Part shown: one piece after another, positions 54,470 through 64,000 of the stretch
Layout: every line of letters begins with the position of its first letter
Position numbering within the stretch: position 1 is the stretch's first letter
Source: Apoda limacodes
Taxonomy: Eukaryota; Arthropoda; Insecta; Lepidoptera; Limacodidae
Length of the DNA: 64,000 nucleotides
Assembly (NCBI GenBank): GCA_946406115.1
Contig: OX291557.1
Span: forward strand, 16,152,501 to 16,216,500
Direction of reading: 5' to 3'
Notes under the pieces: model-generated
The model's input: only the letters and a program-made list of their open reading frames with translations
The model's database searches: none
What the model was told of the DNA's origin: nothing
Made by a program: the position numbers and the translations under genes

Positions 54470-55689
54470 GCACCTACGTTGGACATAGGTACATTTTCGT
54501 ACTTCTGTAGTCATCATTAAATATTCTCATATTTATCTGTATCTGCCTGCCTAGTGACTATCACTTACCTTATATAATTGATCGTAGGTACTATTTCTAT
54601 TAGCACATGTCATTCAGCTGCCTGGAAGCACAAAGAATTGCATTAAATATTTATGAAAACGGTAGCCATCATGAAAAGAGCCGCGGCTAAAATACAAATG
54701 CATTCGTGGCATTTATTTTGGTGCAATCTATGCCTTATCACATGCCTACTGGGAACGAGGTATATTGAACGTGTTTGTGATGTCTCTCACGAGGATGAGA
54801 ATATTATTAAAAGTGTTTGAAGTTTTTTGTGTTTCGATTATTTTAAATCAGTAGCGTAATAAATGTCGGCCAGGCTCACTTTGTATGCCTATGCATTACC
54901 TTATTGCTTTCATATCTTTTGTTATTCTTGCTATGCTTTATGCGTGACGTATTGGTTCAGTATTAGTCTGAAATTTGGTATGATTTATTTATTTGTTACA
55001 TTCCAAAAGAACTGGTCAAATGTGGACTTAACAGGAATTATATGTATCTATTAGAATTGTATATTGTTGAAATTAAACAGTCAAACAATCAAACAAAACA
55101 AAACAGTCAAACAATCAAAAAATCAAACAAAACAGTCAATGAATTGATATAAAAAGTTTGGTAGTAGTTTAGTACTTTAATTATTTTTCAATCGTCGTTA
55201 TGGCAAAAATTGTAATCGGTACTTTTCGACACGAACAGGCGTAAGCGACGCGGAGCGTTTTTTACGTACCTCTATCTCCAGTACAGATTCTTAGTACTTT
55301 GGTATCGGTAATAATGTTTAACGTATTTTTATATTTTAATTGTTCAATTTAATGTGTATTTATTGTGTATAATGTAAAATTTTACCAGAATCGATTGAAC
55401 GAATGCAGAATTGAAAGGCTGCTGATACTCCAACAGATGGACGAACCGACCAACATGCCGAAATTACAAAGGTCTTTTATTTTCCATTTCGCTAAGAAAC
55501 TCTTAGAAGTGTGTAAAGGCAGAGCAGTTTGCCCAAAGAATATTTTAAAAAAGTCATGTGGTTTCTTATAGGTTGGTGATGGGAATTCCATTGTGCACAC
55601 GACTTAACAAATTGAATTTTAATGCAGTAACATCATCTATTTACAAGTAGATAAAAAAGAACTTTCAGAGACACTAGGTCATATTGGTT
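54470..55689. other. No gene; contains a CAAACAAT low-complexity run
   Basis: Bases 55075-55140 repeat AAACAGTCAAACAATCAAAC in imperfect tandem. The frames 54863-55054 and 55365-55600 lack signatures. The remainder is AT-rich. Confidence 0.4.
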
Positions 55690-56470
55690 GCCGATATTCG
55701 AATGATGTCCTGCCAAACTGTAATTCATAAGGATGACCGCAGGTATCAGCTGATTCTTTACAAGAGGATCCTGCTTTGCCTATGACAGTGTTTGAGCTAA
55801 ACACCAGTACTTATGGCTTTCGCATCAGTCTATTAGTCGCAATTCGGGTTCTGTTAGAGTTAGCCGATAGGAAACGTATTTCTTCGTGCGGATTCAGTTT
55901 TGTCCAGCGACGTTTACGTGGATGATATTTGTATTTTAGCGTCCAGTATTAAGGAGGCACTGATCCTTCGCGATGAGCTAGTTGGAATACTCCATGCTAA
56001 CGGATATCAGTTAAGAAAGTGAATATCCAATTCTCTCGCTCTCCTCGATGATCCCGAGGAAGTTTAGCAAAGTCCGCTGATCTTTCAGAACTTGACATGC
56101 CTACCTCAGTGGCGATTCTTGTAGTCCAATATCAGCCGATTCCAGATTGCTTTATCTTCCAAGTAGAAGAATAGGACCAATCGCACTTTCTTGTCGACTA
56201 TTGCCCGGATCGCTAATCCCGGATTTTTGGTGGATGGACCCTTGTAACTGATACCCTTGACGGCTTACCCAAGTATTCCTTACTCCACTCAACCGTTTGG
56301 CATGGTTTCAACTGCTGCAGCAGATGTCTCAGAGCTTCTGAAAAATGTTTTCCTCGAGCATCTTCATCTCTTGCAGCAGCGAGTGCGTCGATCGGATAAG
56401 ACTGAATTACCGAAAGTAGGTTATCTTATTCATCTCCTAGTCAAGGAGATGACATAGACTACTTTATATC
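55690..56470 (+). pseudogene. BEL/Pao-type retrotransposon pol relic
   Basis: Pieces in shifting plus frames: YRQ-like GYQ/LILYKRILL (about 55745-55780), FELNTSTYGF (about 55790), then VYVDDICILASSIKEALILR with the YVDD catalytic pair (55915-55926), LVGILHANGYQLRK, SNSLALLDDPEEV and FLSTIARIANPGFL (about 56185-56235). The motifs LRDELVG, LLDDP and LSTIARI-x-(D/N)P are those of BEL/Pao reverse transcriptase and its connection region. Many stops; no LTR, protease or integrase could be seen, so this is an internal fragment. An open frame at 56257-56457 after the pol part may be more of the element. Confidence 0.65.
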
Positions 56471-57354
56471 CCGGGAAATTCTAAAGATTCCGCGGGAAGA
56501 ACTGTAACCGAATTCTACTTCAACGAACTATTATTACATACCCCAGCATCCAATTGTGTGGAAATTTGGCACAGATTATTTGAAGAGACAGAGAAGGACA
56601 CAGGCTATCTTAGATTTTCTGTTTAGCCCTTTGGTAGGTTGGTAGAAAAGCTATTATTATACAGAAAGAACAAATAAATAAATATTAAAGTTATTTAGGG
56701 ATTACGAAATGTATGTATATGCTTGATCATAAATTTGTTAAGTAGAAATCGTGTATTATTTTCTTCCCTATCTTCCATAGCAAAAACACTTAGGCAGACT
56801 TTGTTGCGCCCACTCTCTCCGTTAACTTCTAAAGAACTTTCAAATAAATCTATTAGAAACTTTCTTCGGCTTGGCTGTGTTCGTAACACCCCTGTATTGA
56901 CTTCGTAAACTAAATATACGTTCACCATTAAACGTAATTGCGAACTACAAAAGTTTGAGTTCTCTTTAGTAAAGCCTTTTTTACTTTCAGGTTCCTATAA
57001 CAATAGGTAGTATAGAAATTAGTAAAATAATAGTAATGGTTAATTGTTTTCAGTAACTCTAAAGTTGTTAATTTAATTATCTTCGCTGCTTGGAATCACT
57101 CGCGTTTTTTTAATTTCCTTCAAGTTTATTGAAAATGATATAAATAGAAGAAAATTGGACCATGCTAATTTAAAATTCTTAGAACAAAGATTGTACTTAA
57201 AATTTATTCAATTTTGTTCTATTTTTATAATTCATAATAATAATAATAAAGCCTTTTTATTTCCATATCCTTAGGTTACATACAAATGTTAGTTAGTATT
57301 AACTTGTTACAATTTTTTTGCTCATTATCTTAGTGTTGGTATAGATTAGTTATT
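56471..57354. other. No gene seen
   Basis: AT-rich. The opposite-strand frames 56695-56928 are shadows of each other with no recognised motif. An AATAATAATAATAA run at 57232 precedes AAGCCTTTTTATTTCC, which may be the reversed 3' tail of the minus-strand RTE fragment that follows. Confidence 0.35.
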
Positions 57355-57560
57355 TGTCTTGTCTTGTTCTTGGGTAAAGGCCTCCTCCAACTTCTTCCAT
57401 GCATCTCTATCTTTTCCAATATGCCGCCAGTCATCAGCCCACCCTATTTTTCGGTCTATCTACTCTTCTTTTTCCTACTGGACCCTTCCACCGCGTAGTT
57501 CTGTGTGTCCATCAGTTGTATGTGTACCGTGTTACATGACCGGCCCATTGCCATCTCCGA
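57355..57560 (-). pseudogene. RTE-type LINE C-terminal fragment, minus strand
   Basis: On the minus strand: THTTDGHTELRGG, then a frameshift, RPKNRVG and WADDWRHIGKDRDAWKKLEE AFTQEQ, the C terminus of an RTE-like element. It points away from the plus-strand RTE fragment directly beside it, forming a head-to-head junction near 57561. Confidence 0.65.
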
Positions 57561-57561
57561 T

Positions 57562-58085
57562 TCGCCGACGATGTAGTTGTACTATCTGAAACACTAAAAA
57601 CTTTACAAGCAATGTTACGCTCACTTGATCAAGCAAGCTTGAAGGTAGGATTAGTAATGAACGCCACTAAAACGAAAATACTTACAAATAGTACTTAATT
57701 ACCCATCAAAATAATACAAACTCAAATAGAATATGTCAACAGCTACACATACTTGGGTAAACGGGAATCATGTGTCAAAACAAACAGCAAAGAAGAAATT
57801 TAAAGTAGAACAAATATAACTTGGACTACCCGATAAACATGAAAAAAATTGTAACTGATACCATTTTATTGCCTTGTTTGTTGTACGGTTATTAAACATT
57901 GGTATTTATGTCAAAAAATTAACAAAGGATCAGAACAACACAAAGAGAAAATTGAGAAAAGAATACTAAACTTAAGGAAAATACACAAAGTTAAAAGTTA
58001 AGTTATAAGATACAAAAAACCAAAATAACCGATGCCCTTACGCAAGCCCTAAAACTGAAATGACAATGGACCGAACCACAATATA
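57562..58085 (+). pseudogene. RTE-type reverse transcriptase fragment, plus strand
   Basis: FADDVVVLSETLKTLQAMLR with the FADD catalytic motif (57563 on), then GLVMNATKTKILTNS, IEYVNSYTYLGK, and degraded ILNLRKIHKVKS and ITDALTQALKLK near 58030-58070. This is the palm end and thumb of an RTE-clade reverse transcriptase. It starts abruptly at the FADD motif, where the inverted neighbour begins. Confidence 0.7.
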
Positions 58086-58529
58086 TTAATATAATTCATA
58101 AGTCCAAAATGGAATATTTATGTATTTTTAAATTAATGGTATCAAAAATAAAAGTAAAATGCACTTAAGTATCTACCAACGGTTCACTGACTAGTAAGGA
58201 TATCGAAGAACCGTGGTTCTGAACGTTGGTAACCATAGTCCGTCACATATACCACAAAAATCTAGTAAGTATATCTACCAGTGATGCAAGTGTTACTCTT
58301 TTAAGCGATACTACATAGCTTTGTCATTATTTCCTACCTAGATATTGTGATTCTGACTTTAGATTACTTTCTTTATGTCAGATAATATGCCTTAAAAAAA
58401 AATGACATTTGCTGTGCTTCCAAGTAGGTACGTTTCGACTTTTAATTCCTAAACTAGCTGTTAGGCATATAGTAAGCAAGTCACAGTAACATTTTCAACC
58501 AAATAAGTTGGAATTTGCTCGTATTCACT
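58086..58529. other. No gene seen
   Basis: AT-rich interval between two retroelement relics. Confidence 0.35.
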
Positions 58530-58830
58530 CCGCTACAACTTTTCTTTTTAAAGATTGCACTGATATACTTCTTAATATTGACCTAAGAAATGCTTTCAAT
58601 CGTATAAACCGGAAAACTCTGTTGGACAAACTGTCACATTATATCCCAGAAATTTAGATATGTTTAACAGCCATAACTCATTAAAATTATTTTTCGAAGA
58701 AACTTTAATTGAATCTTTCAACGAGGCGATCTGCTAGGACCAGCATAGTTCAGTTTAGGTATTCAAACCATACTTACTTCAAAAAGTTAGACGTTTGGTG
58801 TTGGGATCCTAGGTGTCAATGTACGTTTAG
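58530..58830 (+). pseudogene. Relic of a divergent reverse transcriptase
   Basis: DILLNIDLRNAFNRINRKTL LDKLSHYIPEI (58560-58655) fits the motif A region (first catalytic Asp in NIDLRNAFN) of the reverse transcriptase family whose C terminus occurs at 63.0-63.7 kb. After several breaks a frame gives KKLDVW, near where the second catalytic motif (YLDDG in relatives) would be. Only about 100 codons remain. Confidence 0.5.
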
Positions 58831-60961
58831 TAAAAACTGACTTTATATATCTTTGAACATTTAAGTCACTTGCATTATATTATTTCAGGCTTATAAATTA
58901 TTTATGTATTGATGTGGTACCCGTGCGACATTGTATATATAGAACGCAAACCTTTTACCGGACTTCTAATCTTTCGGAATAAAACAGTTAGATTTAAATA
59001 TCTATAGAAAAAGTAGTATCGTGTATTTAATTAACTATGAAATTAACTAATTACCGTTTCCTAAAATACATTAATAGTTTGAAAAAATAACTTCTCTTTA
59101 CAACGAACTGTAACGTCACACTTTGGACTTTTTTACTTTAATTACCTATAATACTAGATACTTTATTAGAAAGACGGTGTACGCACACGTACAATTGGGT
59201 GTGTAAAATCATACGGCTGTCTTTGTTATATGACGCTGCCGCGGTGCCTAGTCGGCCAGCAGCGGCAAATTAAAGGCACGCGCACACGGGTGCATTTAAC
59301 CTTGATTTGATGAACTAATTACTTTGTACGAGCACTACGAGCTAAGCCGAGTGTAATTTGCATTGTTTTTGTAATATTCTGAGATATCAATCAGTAATAT
59401 AAATTATTCAGTAGCAACGATAAACTAATTAGATCTTAAGAAAAACAAATATAATGTAGTTATAATGAATTTTGTTAGATTTGCTTGTAGAAAACTAATT
59501 TAAAGTTTTACTAAAATATTTTAATTTTTTTGATTAATTTTTAAATTATATATAATCCTTACATTTCCTATGTTAATTGAGGTCAAAATACTCTTTAATT
59601 TATTGATTAAAAGGTTCGAAGGTTCCCAACGAAGTCCTATCGCAAAGCCTACGCTGACCTTTAAAGAGCTCGAAGTAGGCAAAAGTCTGAATTTTTTCAG
59701 AATATACATTATATGAAAATATAAAAGCAAAAACTAAAAATTTAAGAGGGCTTGTTAGAATAGGTGTACGGCACTAACTACGGCACTCGTTGTTCCGGTG
59801 ATAACTAAATGACACTACAAAACACTGACGAGTATGAAATTCATAATAAATGATAACTGAGACAATTGTACACATTTAAACAGTAGCATTGTCATCCGAT
59901 TCCTGCGGTTCCGTGCGGCCGTTATAATTTATCAGCAATATCGCTTTCGCAAAAGAAATTTAGTAATTATTCTAAAATGTATGCATTGAATGTGCTCTAT
60001 GCGCGCATTCGATCTATTTGTTGACAAAAAATAAATGCGCTCTATGTACAATATGGCGGCACTTATGGTCAGCATTTAACACATTGGCTGCACATGTTCA
60101 GGAGGTAGATCAGTGCATGTTCTTTAAAAATAGTAAACAGCTTTTTTGTTTGTTTGACCTATGGCGAACAAAACGATTTCCATGGCTCTGTGATGCGATA
60201 GCTTTCTATGTTATAAAAAATCTTGTGAACAAACAAAACACGGCTATTGTCACATGGCGAGACCTATGAATAATGTACATGGTGTGCACGGATGCCATGG
60301 TTGAGAAGGACAGATTTTATTTTGTGTATCCATCTATATTTTAGCATTACAGTATATATTTGGAACCTACTCTAAGGTTTTAACATGCATTACATGGCCA
60401 TGGTCAACGGATTGCCACCTTCGTAGCAAAGGTTAACGTTCTACCTCAATGTATCTAATATGTCACCACTGCCAATACTGAATACAAGTAAAAACTCCCC
60501 AATTTGAGGTAATTGCTTTAAGGTTCGTACCACCAGAATTACGCACACAGACGCAAAAATTATAGTCGTATTAGCTGATTTACACACACATTGATAGGAA
60601 AATGGCTCGCAATACTCCGTTGGATGTTGTTTCGGACACGGTATCTAGACGTATAAGTCATCTTTGCATAAAACATTGTTGTATCATTTATCACAATTCA
60701 CTTATTTACTCCGCAGCCACCCAACATAGAAATTCATTGATACTCTCTTTAGAACAAAATTGAAATCGCTTTTAATCAAAATTCATGCATCTAGGCAACC
60801 TTGCCTGTTAAACATAGAGCTATTAGCATCGTAAGTAAATGTACCAAGTTTTGCGTTACTAGCGTTCATTTCACCTTTTATTAACTTTAGATTTTACTAT
60901 AGGTTTTGATGAGGATTTAGATTTATTTATATAATTTAGATTTTATGGTTGACGCGTTTTT
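58831..60961. other. No gene seen
   Basis: AT-rich. It has a GC-richer patch at 59225-59290 (CGCTGCCGCGGTGCCTAG) and another around 59900-60260 where the plus frame 60018-60269 stays open; its residues (WRTKRFPWLCDAIAFYVIKN) match no family I know. The patch could be an old DNA transposon. Confidence 0.4.
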
Positions 60962-61250
60962 TTTTTGTATACCACTAAGTCCGCCTTATGGTAAGCGGTA
61001 ACTGCAGCCTATGGGCGCTTGCATCACCTAAGGCACCACTAACGCGCTGCTGATCCTTTAAAAATTTAAAAACTAATTGCTTGAAGAACCCCGTTCTGTA
61101 GTCCTTAGAGAAAACCTTGTCAGGCAGCTCATTCCACAACCTAAGCGTTCGCGGGAGGAAGTTTCCCTGAATCCACACTGTAAAGTCATGTCATTTGGGT
61201 TATAAGGTGTTAGGATGAATTATCTGCCGATGGCGAGCGGTGCAATGGCA
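60962..61250 (-). mobile_element. 3' end of the 7.5-9.5 kb LINE family, minus strand
   Basis: Minus strand: HRSPLAIGR-like start, then LRLWNELPDKVFSKDYRTGF FKQLVFKFLKDQQRV ... GDASAHRL, followed by the family tail read as TACCACTAAG...CCGCCTTATGG on the plus strand and a poly(T) run at 60958-60966. Compared with the plus-strand copy at 9.2-9.5 kb it keeps LWNELP-x-KVF and the HRL ending. Confidence 0.8.
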
Positions 61251-62109
61251 GGAAGTGAATTTATTTAATAATGTTTGTCATGGTTTCTAATAATTTAGCT
61301 ACTTTAGGAAATTTGTGCTGGCGACACAGATACTTTTTGGCTATTGAAAACGTTTTGAACAGGGGTACAAATAAATAGAGCGGGCAGTTCTCGGACGACG
61401 CTTGCCTTACATAATACATAATTTGTGGATTGTTAAAGTTCCTACAATTTATTAATATTGTTATGCCGATTTGGTGTAATAATTAAACCAATTGTTTAAC
61501 CAATGCCCTAATGATATTGTACTTCATAAAATCTTTAACAATTATATTTAAATTTTAGTAACAAAATTACACTATGGTGTAAACCGTACTATGTTAAATG
61601 GAAAACAGTGACCTTGCTCGAGTAAAAAGCAAGTTTAACTTTGCAAATCACGTTTTGTATTACTTTTACCATAACACGTTTTTGACTGGATTCGATTTTT
61701 AATTTACCCTTAAAAAAACAGCTTTGTATCAAAGTATTTTTATTTTAATTTAAAACAACACTTAATTAATGTATTTCAAAAAGATTGGGTACCCTAACAA
61801 AACATCGAGACATACGACAAGAAACTCATTTCGATGTGAATATTTAAGGTTGTGTATAATAATTTTCAACAAGATATAGCTGTAAGCTGTTAACGATCAT
61901 TGGTGTATTTTACGAGCTGAATTTCGCTCTCATGTTTACTTGCCCAAAGACTTTTTAACAATAACTTTTATGTTATGACTACAACATTAACCCAGTTGAT
62001 GTCACCAACATAATGGAGGCTTTGTACCTAGAAGATACCTTAAATGAAGGTCTACTAAATTTAAAGTCTCTTTGGTGAACTTAATATTGTTAACACCCAA
62101 TTTTAAATC
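61251..62109. other. No gene seen
   Basis: AT-rich; no supported feature. Confidence 0.35.
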
Positions 62110-62540
62110 TATACAAATATCTATAATATACATATCTATCTATAATCTATATAAAGACTGAAATATCACCCCACAGCCTTAACTACTGGGTCTAGACTTA
62201 AAGTTTTGAAGAGATATCCTGTTATAAATTAGGCGAGCACTATAAAAGGATTTTTAGATTATTTTTTCCTTACGGGGTAAAACAGGGGTTGGAAGTTTTT
62301 TTGGAAATTTTTGGAACTAAATCCATTACAATGAATGCATCAATATTGGTATTTTGGTATTTGGCACTTACCTTGAAAATTAAGATTGACTGCTTTACTT
62401 TTGTTTTGTAAATTATCCCGTAGAGGTTAAAATAGGGAATAAAAATTTGTATAAGAATTCCGACATCTTTGGAGGTAAAACCATAAACAGTTAGAAACTT
62501 TATTTTTTCATGTGGACGTAGTTTGGATTTATATTAGATC
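62110..62540 (+). repeat. Lepidopteran repeat, related to 50790-51130
   Basis: AACTACTGGGTCTAGACTTA, TTAGGCGAGCACTATAAAAG and CGGGGTAAAACAGGGGTTGG are characteristic phrases of a very common lepidopteran repeat. The second half (62355-62520) parallels 51000-51200 loosely. Confidence 0.55.
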
Positions 62541-63034
62541 TGAAATGACTTGTCATACCTCTAAATCTGATTTATATTTATTTTAAATAAATTTACTGTA
62601 TTTTTTATTTAATAAATACTAAATTGTGGAATGGTTTATTTGCAACCAATTTATATAACAATAGCGTGCAACAGAGACAAACAGTGACAGGTCATTGAAC
62701 GAAATTCTTCCTGCTTCGCGTCCGTGCTATAACCTGTCATTTTTGTGTGATAAAAGTTTTGTTTTTTTCATGATTTCTATTTTGATCTACTATAATTAAA
62801 TTTAAAAATAATAATCTATCGCCATTACAGCATTGCTGAAGCGATGATGTTTTTTCGGTGGTCTTTTTTTAATCCGATACGAAATGCAAATGTGTAATCA
62901 AAATCAAAATTTGTTTATCAAGCCAATTCTACATTTACATTTATAATTATGACTTTTTTTGAATGATTGTCCTTCTTAGTGATTTATTGATAATTGCATA
63001 ATTGATTTAGTTGTTTTTCTCATACTAACTAGCT
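62541..63034. other. No gene seen
   Basis: AT-rich lead-in to the RT relic. Confidence 0.35.
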
Positions 63035-63740
63035 TTGATTATTAGTTTTTTTAAGAAATTAGTACCTACCTTCGCATTAGCAGCTGGTAAACTGTCATTG
63101 CTAATTGAAAACTGTATCTCTTCCAACAGTATTGAAGATTTAAGTTTGCTGCTTACGTTTGCTTATGTCGCTCTTAAAATTTCCAGTACCATGGACCAGC
63201 GTTCGTTAATACAAAAGGTAAAAAATATTGTTTTTTATAAGTTTTCATTTTCCCAAGAGGATCTTAACTCACGTTCATACTCGCTGTACTCGTTCGTCTG
63301 CTTATATCAGATAGCTCCTTTGCCGCCAATAATATAGAAACTTTAAATGACGGGTGTATCCGACCAATTGCTATTGGTAATACTTTTCGTCGGCTCGTTG
63401 CAAAGCTAGGTTGTCGTGAGGCCGCTGTATGATTTGGGCTGCAACTTGTGTCAATACTTTTGCTACTTCTTATTTACATAATACCATAAAGTCTTCGGGA
63501 TCAGCCGCTACAGAAGCAGCCCGTCTTAAATACAATAAATATTTAAATTTATTGACATCCTACATCTTCATTCCTTTTGTGACTGAAACAGCCGGTTCTT
63601 GGTGTTCTGAGGCTAAGGCCATCTCTGGGTAAAGAGCCAAGACCCTCTGGTCAGTTATTATCTTACTCAACGCATTTCATTAGCCATACAGACAGGGAAT
63701 GCAGCAAGTGTGATGGGCACTTTTGGACCTTGTGTGCCAA
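63035..63740 (+). pseudogene. Relic of a divergent reverse-transcriptase retroelement
   Basis: Three blocks in order: PTFALAAGKLSLLIENCIS with LLTFAYVALKI (63060-63190); DGCIRPIAIGNTFRRLVAKL (63349-63410), the fingers motif of a reverse transcriptase; and CVNTFATSYLHNTIKSSGSA ATEAARLKYNKY with FIPFVTETAGSWCSEA (63449-63630), the C-terminal region. I know this combination (GGIRPIAVG-x-T-x-RRL ... C-terminal PFAVET-x-G-x-WG-x-EA) from an abundant but poorly classified group of invertebrate reverse-transcriptase proteins. The catalytic YLDD part is deleted between blocks two and three. A relic of the missing motif A region of the same family lies at 58.5 kb. Confidence 0.6.
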
Positions 63741-64000
63741 ATTAATAAAATTTGAATTTAGATTTAGGGTTGTAATTTTGTTTTTCTTTAATATGTATTT
63801 GTTTTTTTATTACTAATTAATTAGGTATTCCGGTATGGTAAATTTTGATTTGTATATTATGAAACTTATGTGTTTTTCAGATAATATATTTAAGTAACTT
63901 AATGTAATTTAATAGATTCTAATTATTGAGGTAAAAAACGAAGAGTATTCCTTAAACTTGGCACACATATACTGTAGGTTATGTCCTGAAGAAGTTCCTG
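63741..64000. other. No gene seen
   Basis: AT-rich end of the window. Confidence 0.35.

Noticed and set aside
60018..60269. 83-codon ORF as a gene
   Set aside because: Balanced composition but no recognised domain, no splice or promoter context; possibly an old transposon.
63035..63337. Host gene of 100 codons
   Set aside because: Its middle matches a block of a repetitive reverse transcriptase family, and downstream blocks of the same family follow.

Overview
The window looks like lepidopteran (moth or butterfly) nuclear DNA. It is AT-rich, almost gene-free, and packed with decayed transposons of kinds typical of Lepidoptera: LINEs with a YADD reverse transcriptase, RTE-type LINE tails ending in GAT repeats, 5S-rRNA-derived and tRNA-derived SINEs, Helitron ends, hAT and Tc1 relics, and TTAA-flanked MITEs. 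One small single-exon gene codes for a bombyxin-type insulin-like peptide precursor, which fits this assignment. All identifications come from reading the sequence and from knowledge of the families; no database search was run.

Host genes. (1) 1034-1200, minus: one exon with a seven-in-absentia-like RING finger and good splice signals on both sides; the rest of that gene is not visible. (2) 41569-41889, plus: an intact insulin-like peptide precursor (signal peptide, B chain, very short C peptide, A chain) with a plausible core promoter about 90 bases upstream, a five-codon upstream ORF and a poly(A) signal near 42521. (3) 27697-28181, plus: an unrecognised two-exon reading frame interrupted by one stop codon.

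Layout. 0-5 kb: RING exon, a dispersed repeat and a short tandem repeat. 5-9.7 kb: a MITE with long inverted repeats, a short hAT with its target duplication, a SINE, and an internally deleted LINE (7.5-9.5 kb). 10.5-11.3 kb: relic of a virus-like or giant-transposon-like insect gene. 12-22 kb: mostly featureless AT-rich DNA with a TTAA MITE, a 5S SINE and a 33-bp tandem repeat. 22.7-24.6 kb: a chimeric LINE. 28-32.6 kb: the largest element, a minus-strand CR1-like LINE with an intact ORF1 (PHD-like finger, coiled coil, baculovirus-FP-like C terminus) and a frameshifted ORF2. 33-40 kb: second TTAA MITE, second 5S SINE, LINE relic, Helitron, Tc1-like relic, second tRNA SINE and a short hairpin. 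41-43 kb: the insulin-like gene. 45.9-48.6 kb: a complete but decayed hAT with target duplication, terminal inverted repeats and an apparent intron. 48.7-64 kb: RTE tails, a TTAA MITE with perfect 53-bp arms, a BEL/Pao relic, head-to-head RTE fragments and two relics of an unusual RT family.

No host pathway links these genes. Only the insulin-like peptide and the RING exon are good candidates for function. No clearly new multi-gene system was found. The most unusual items are the divergent insulin-like precursor, the virus-like relic, the unrecognised exon pair and the small palindromic elements.
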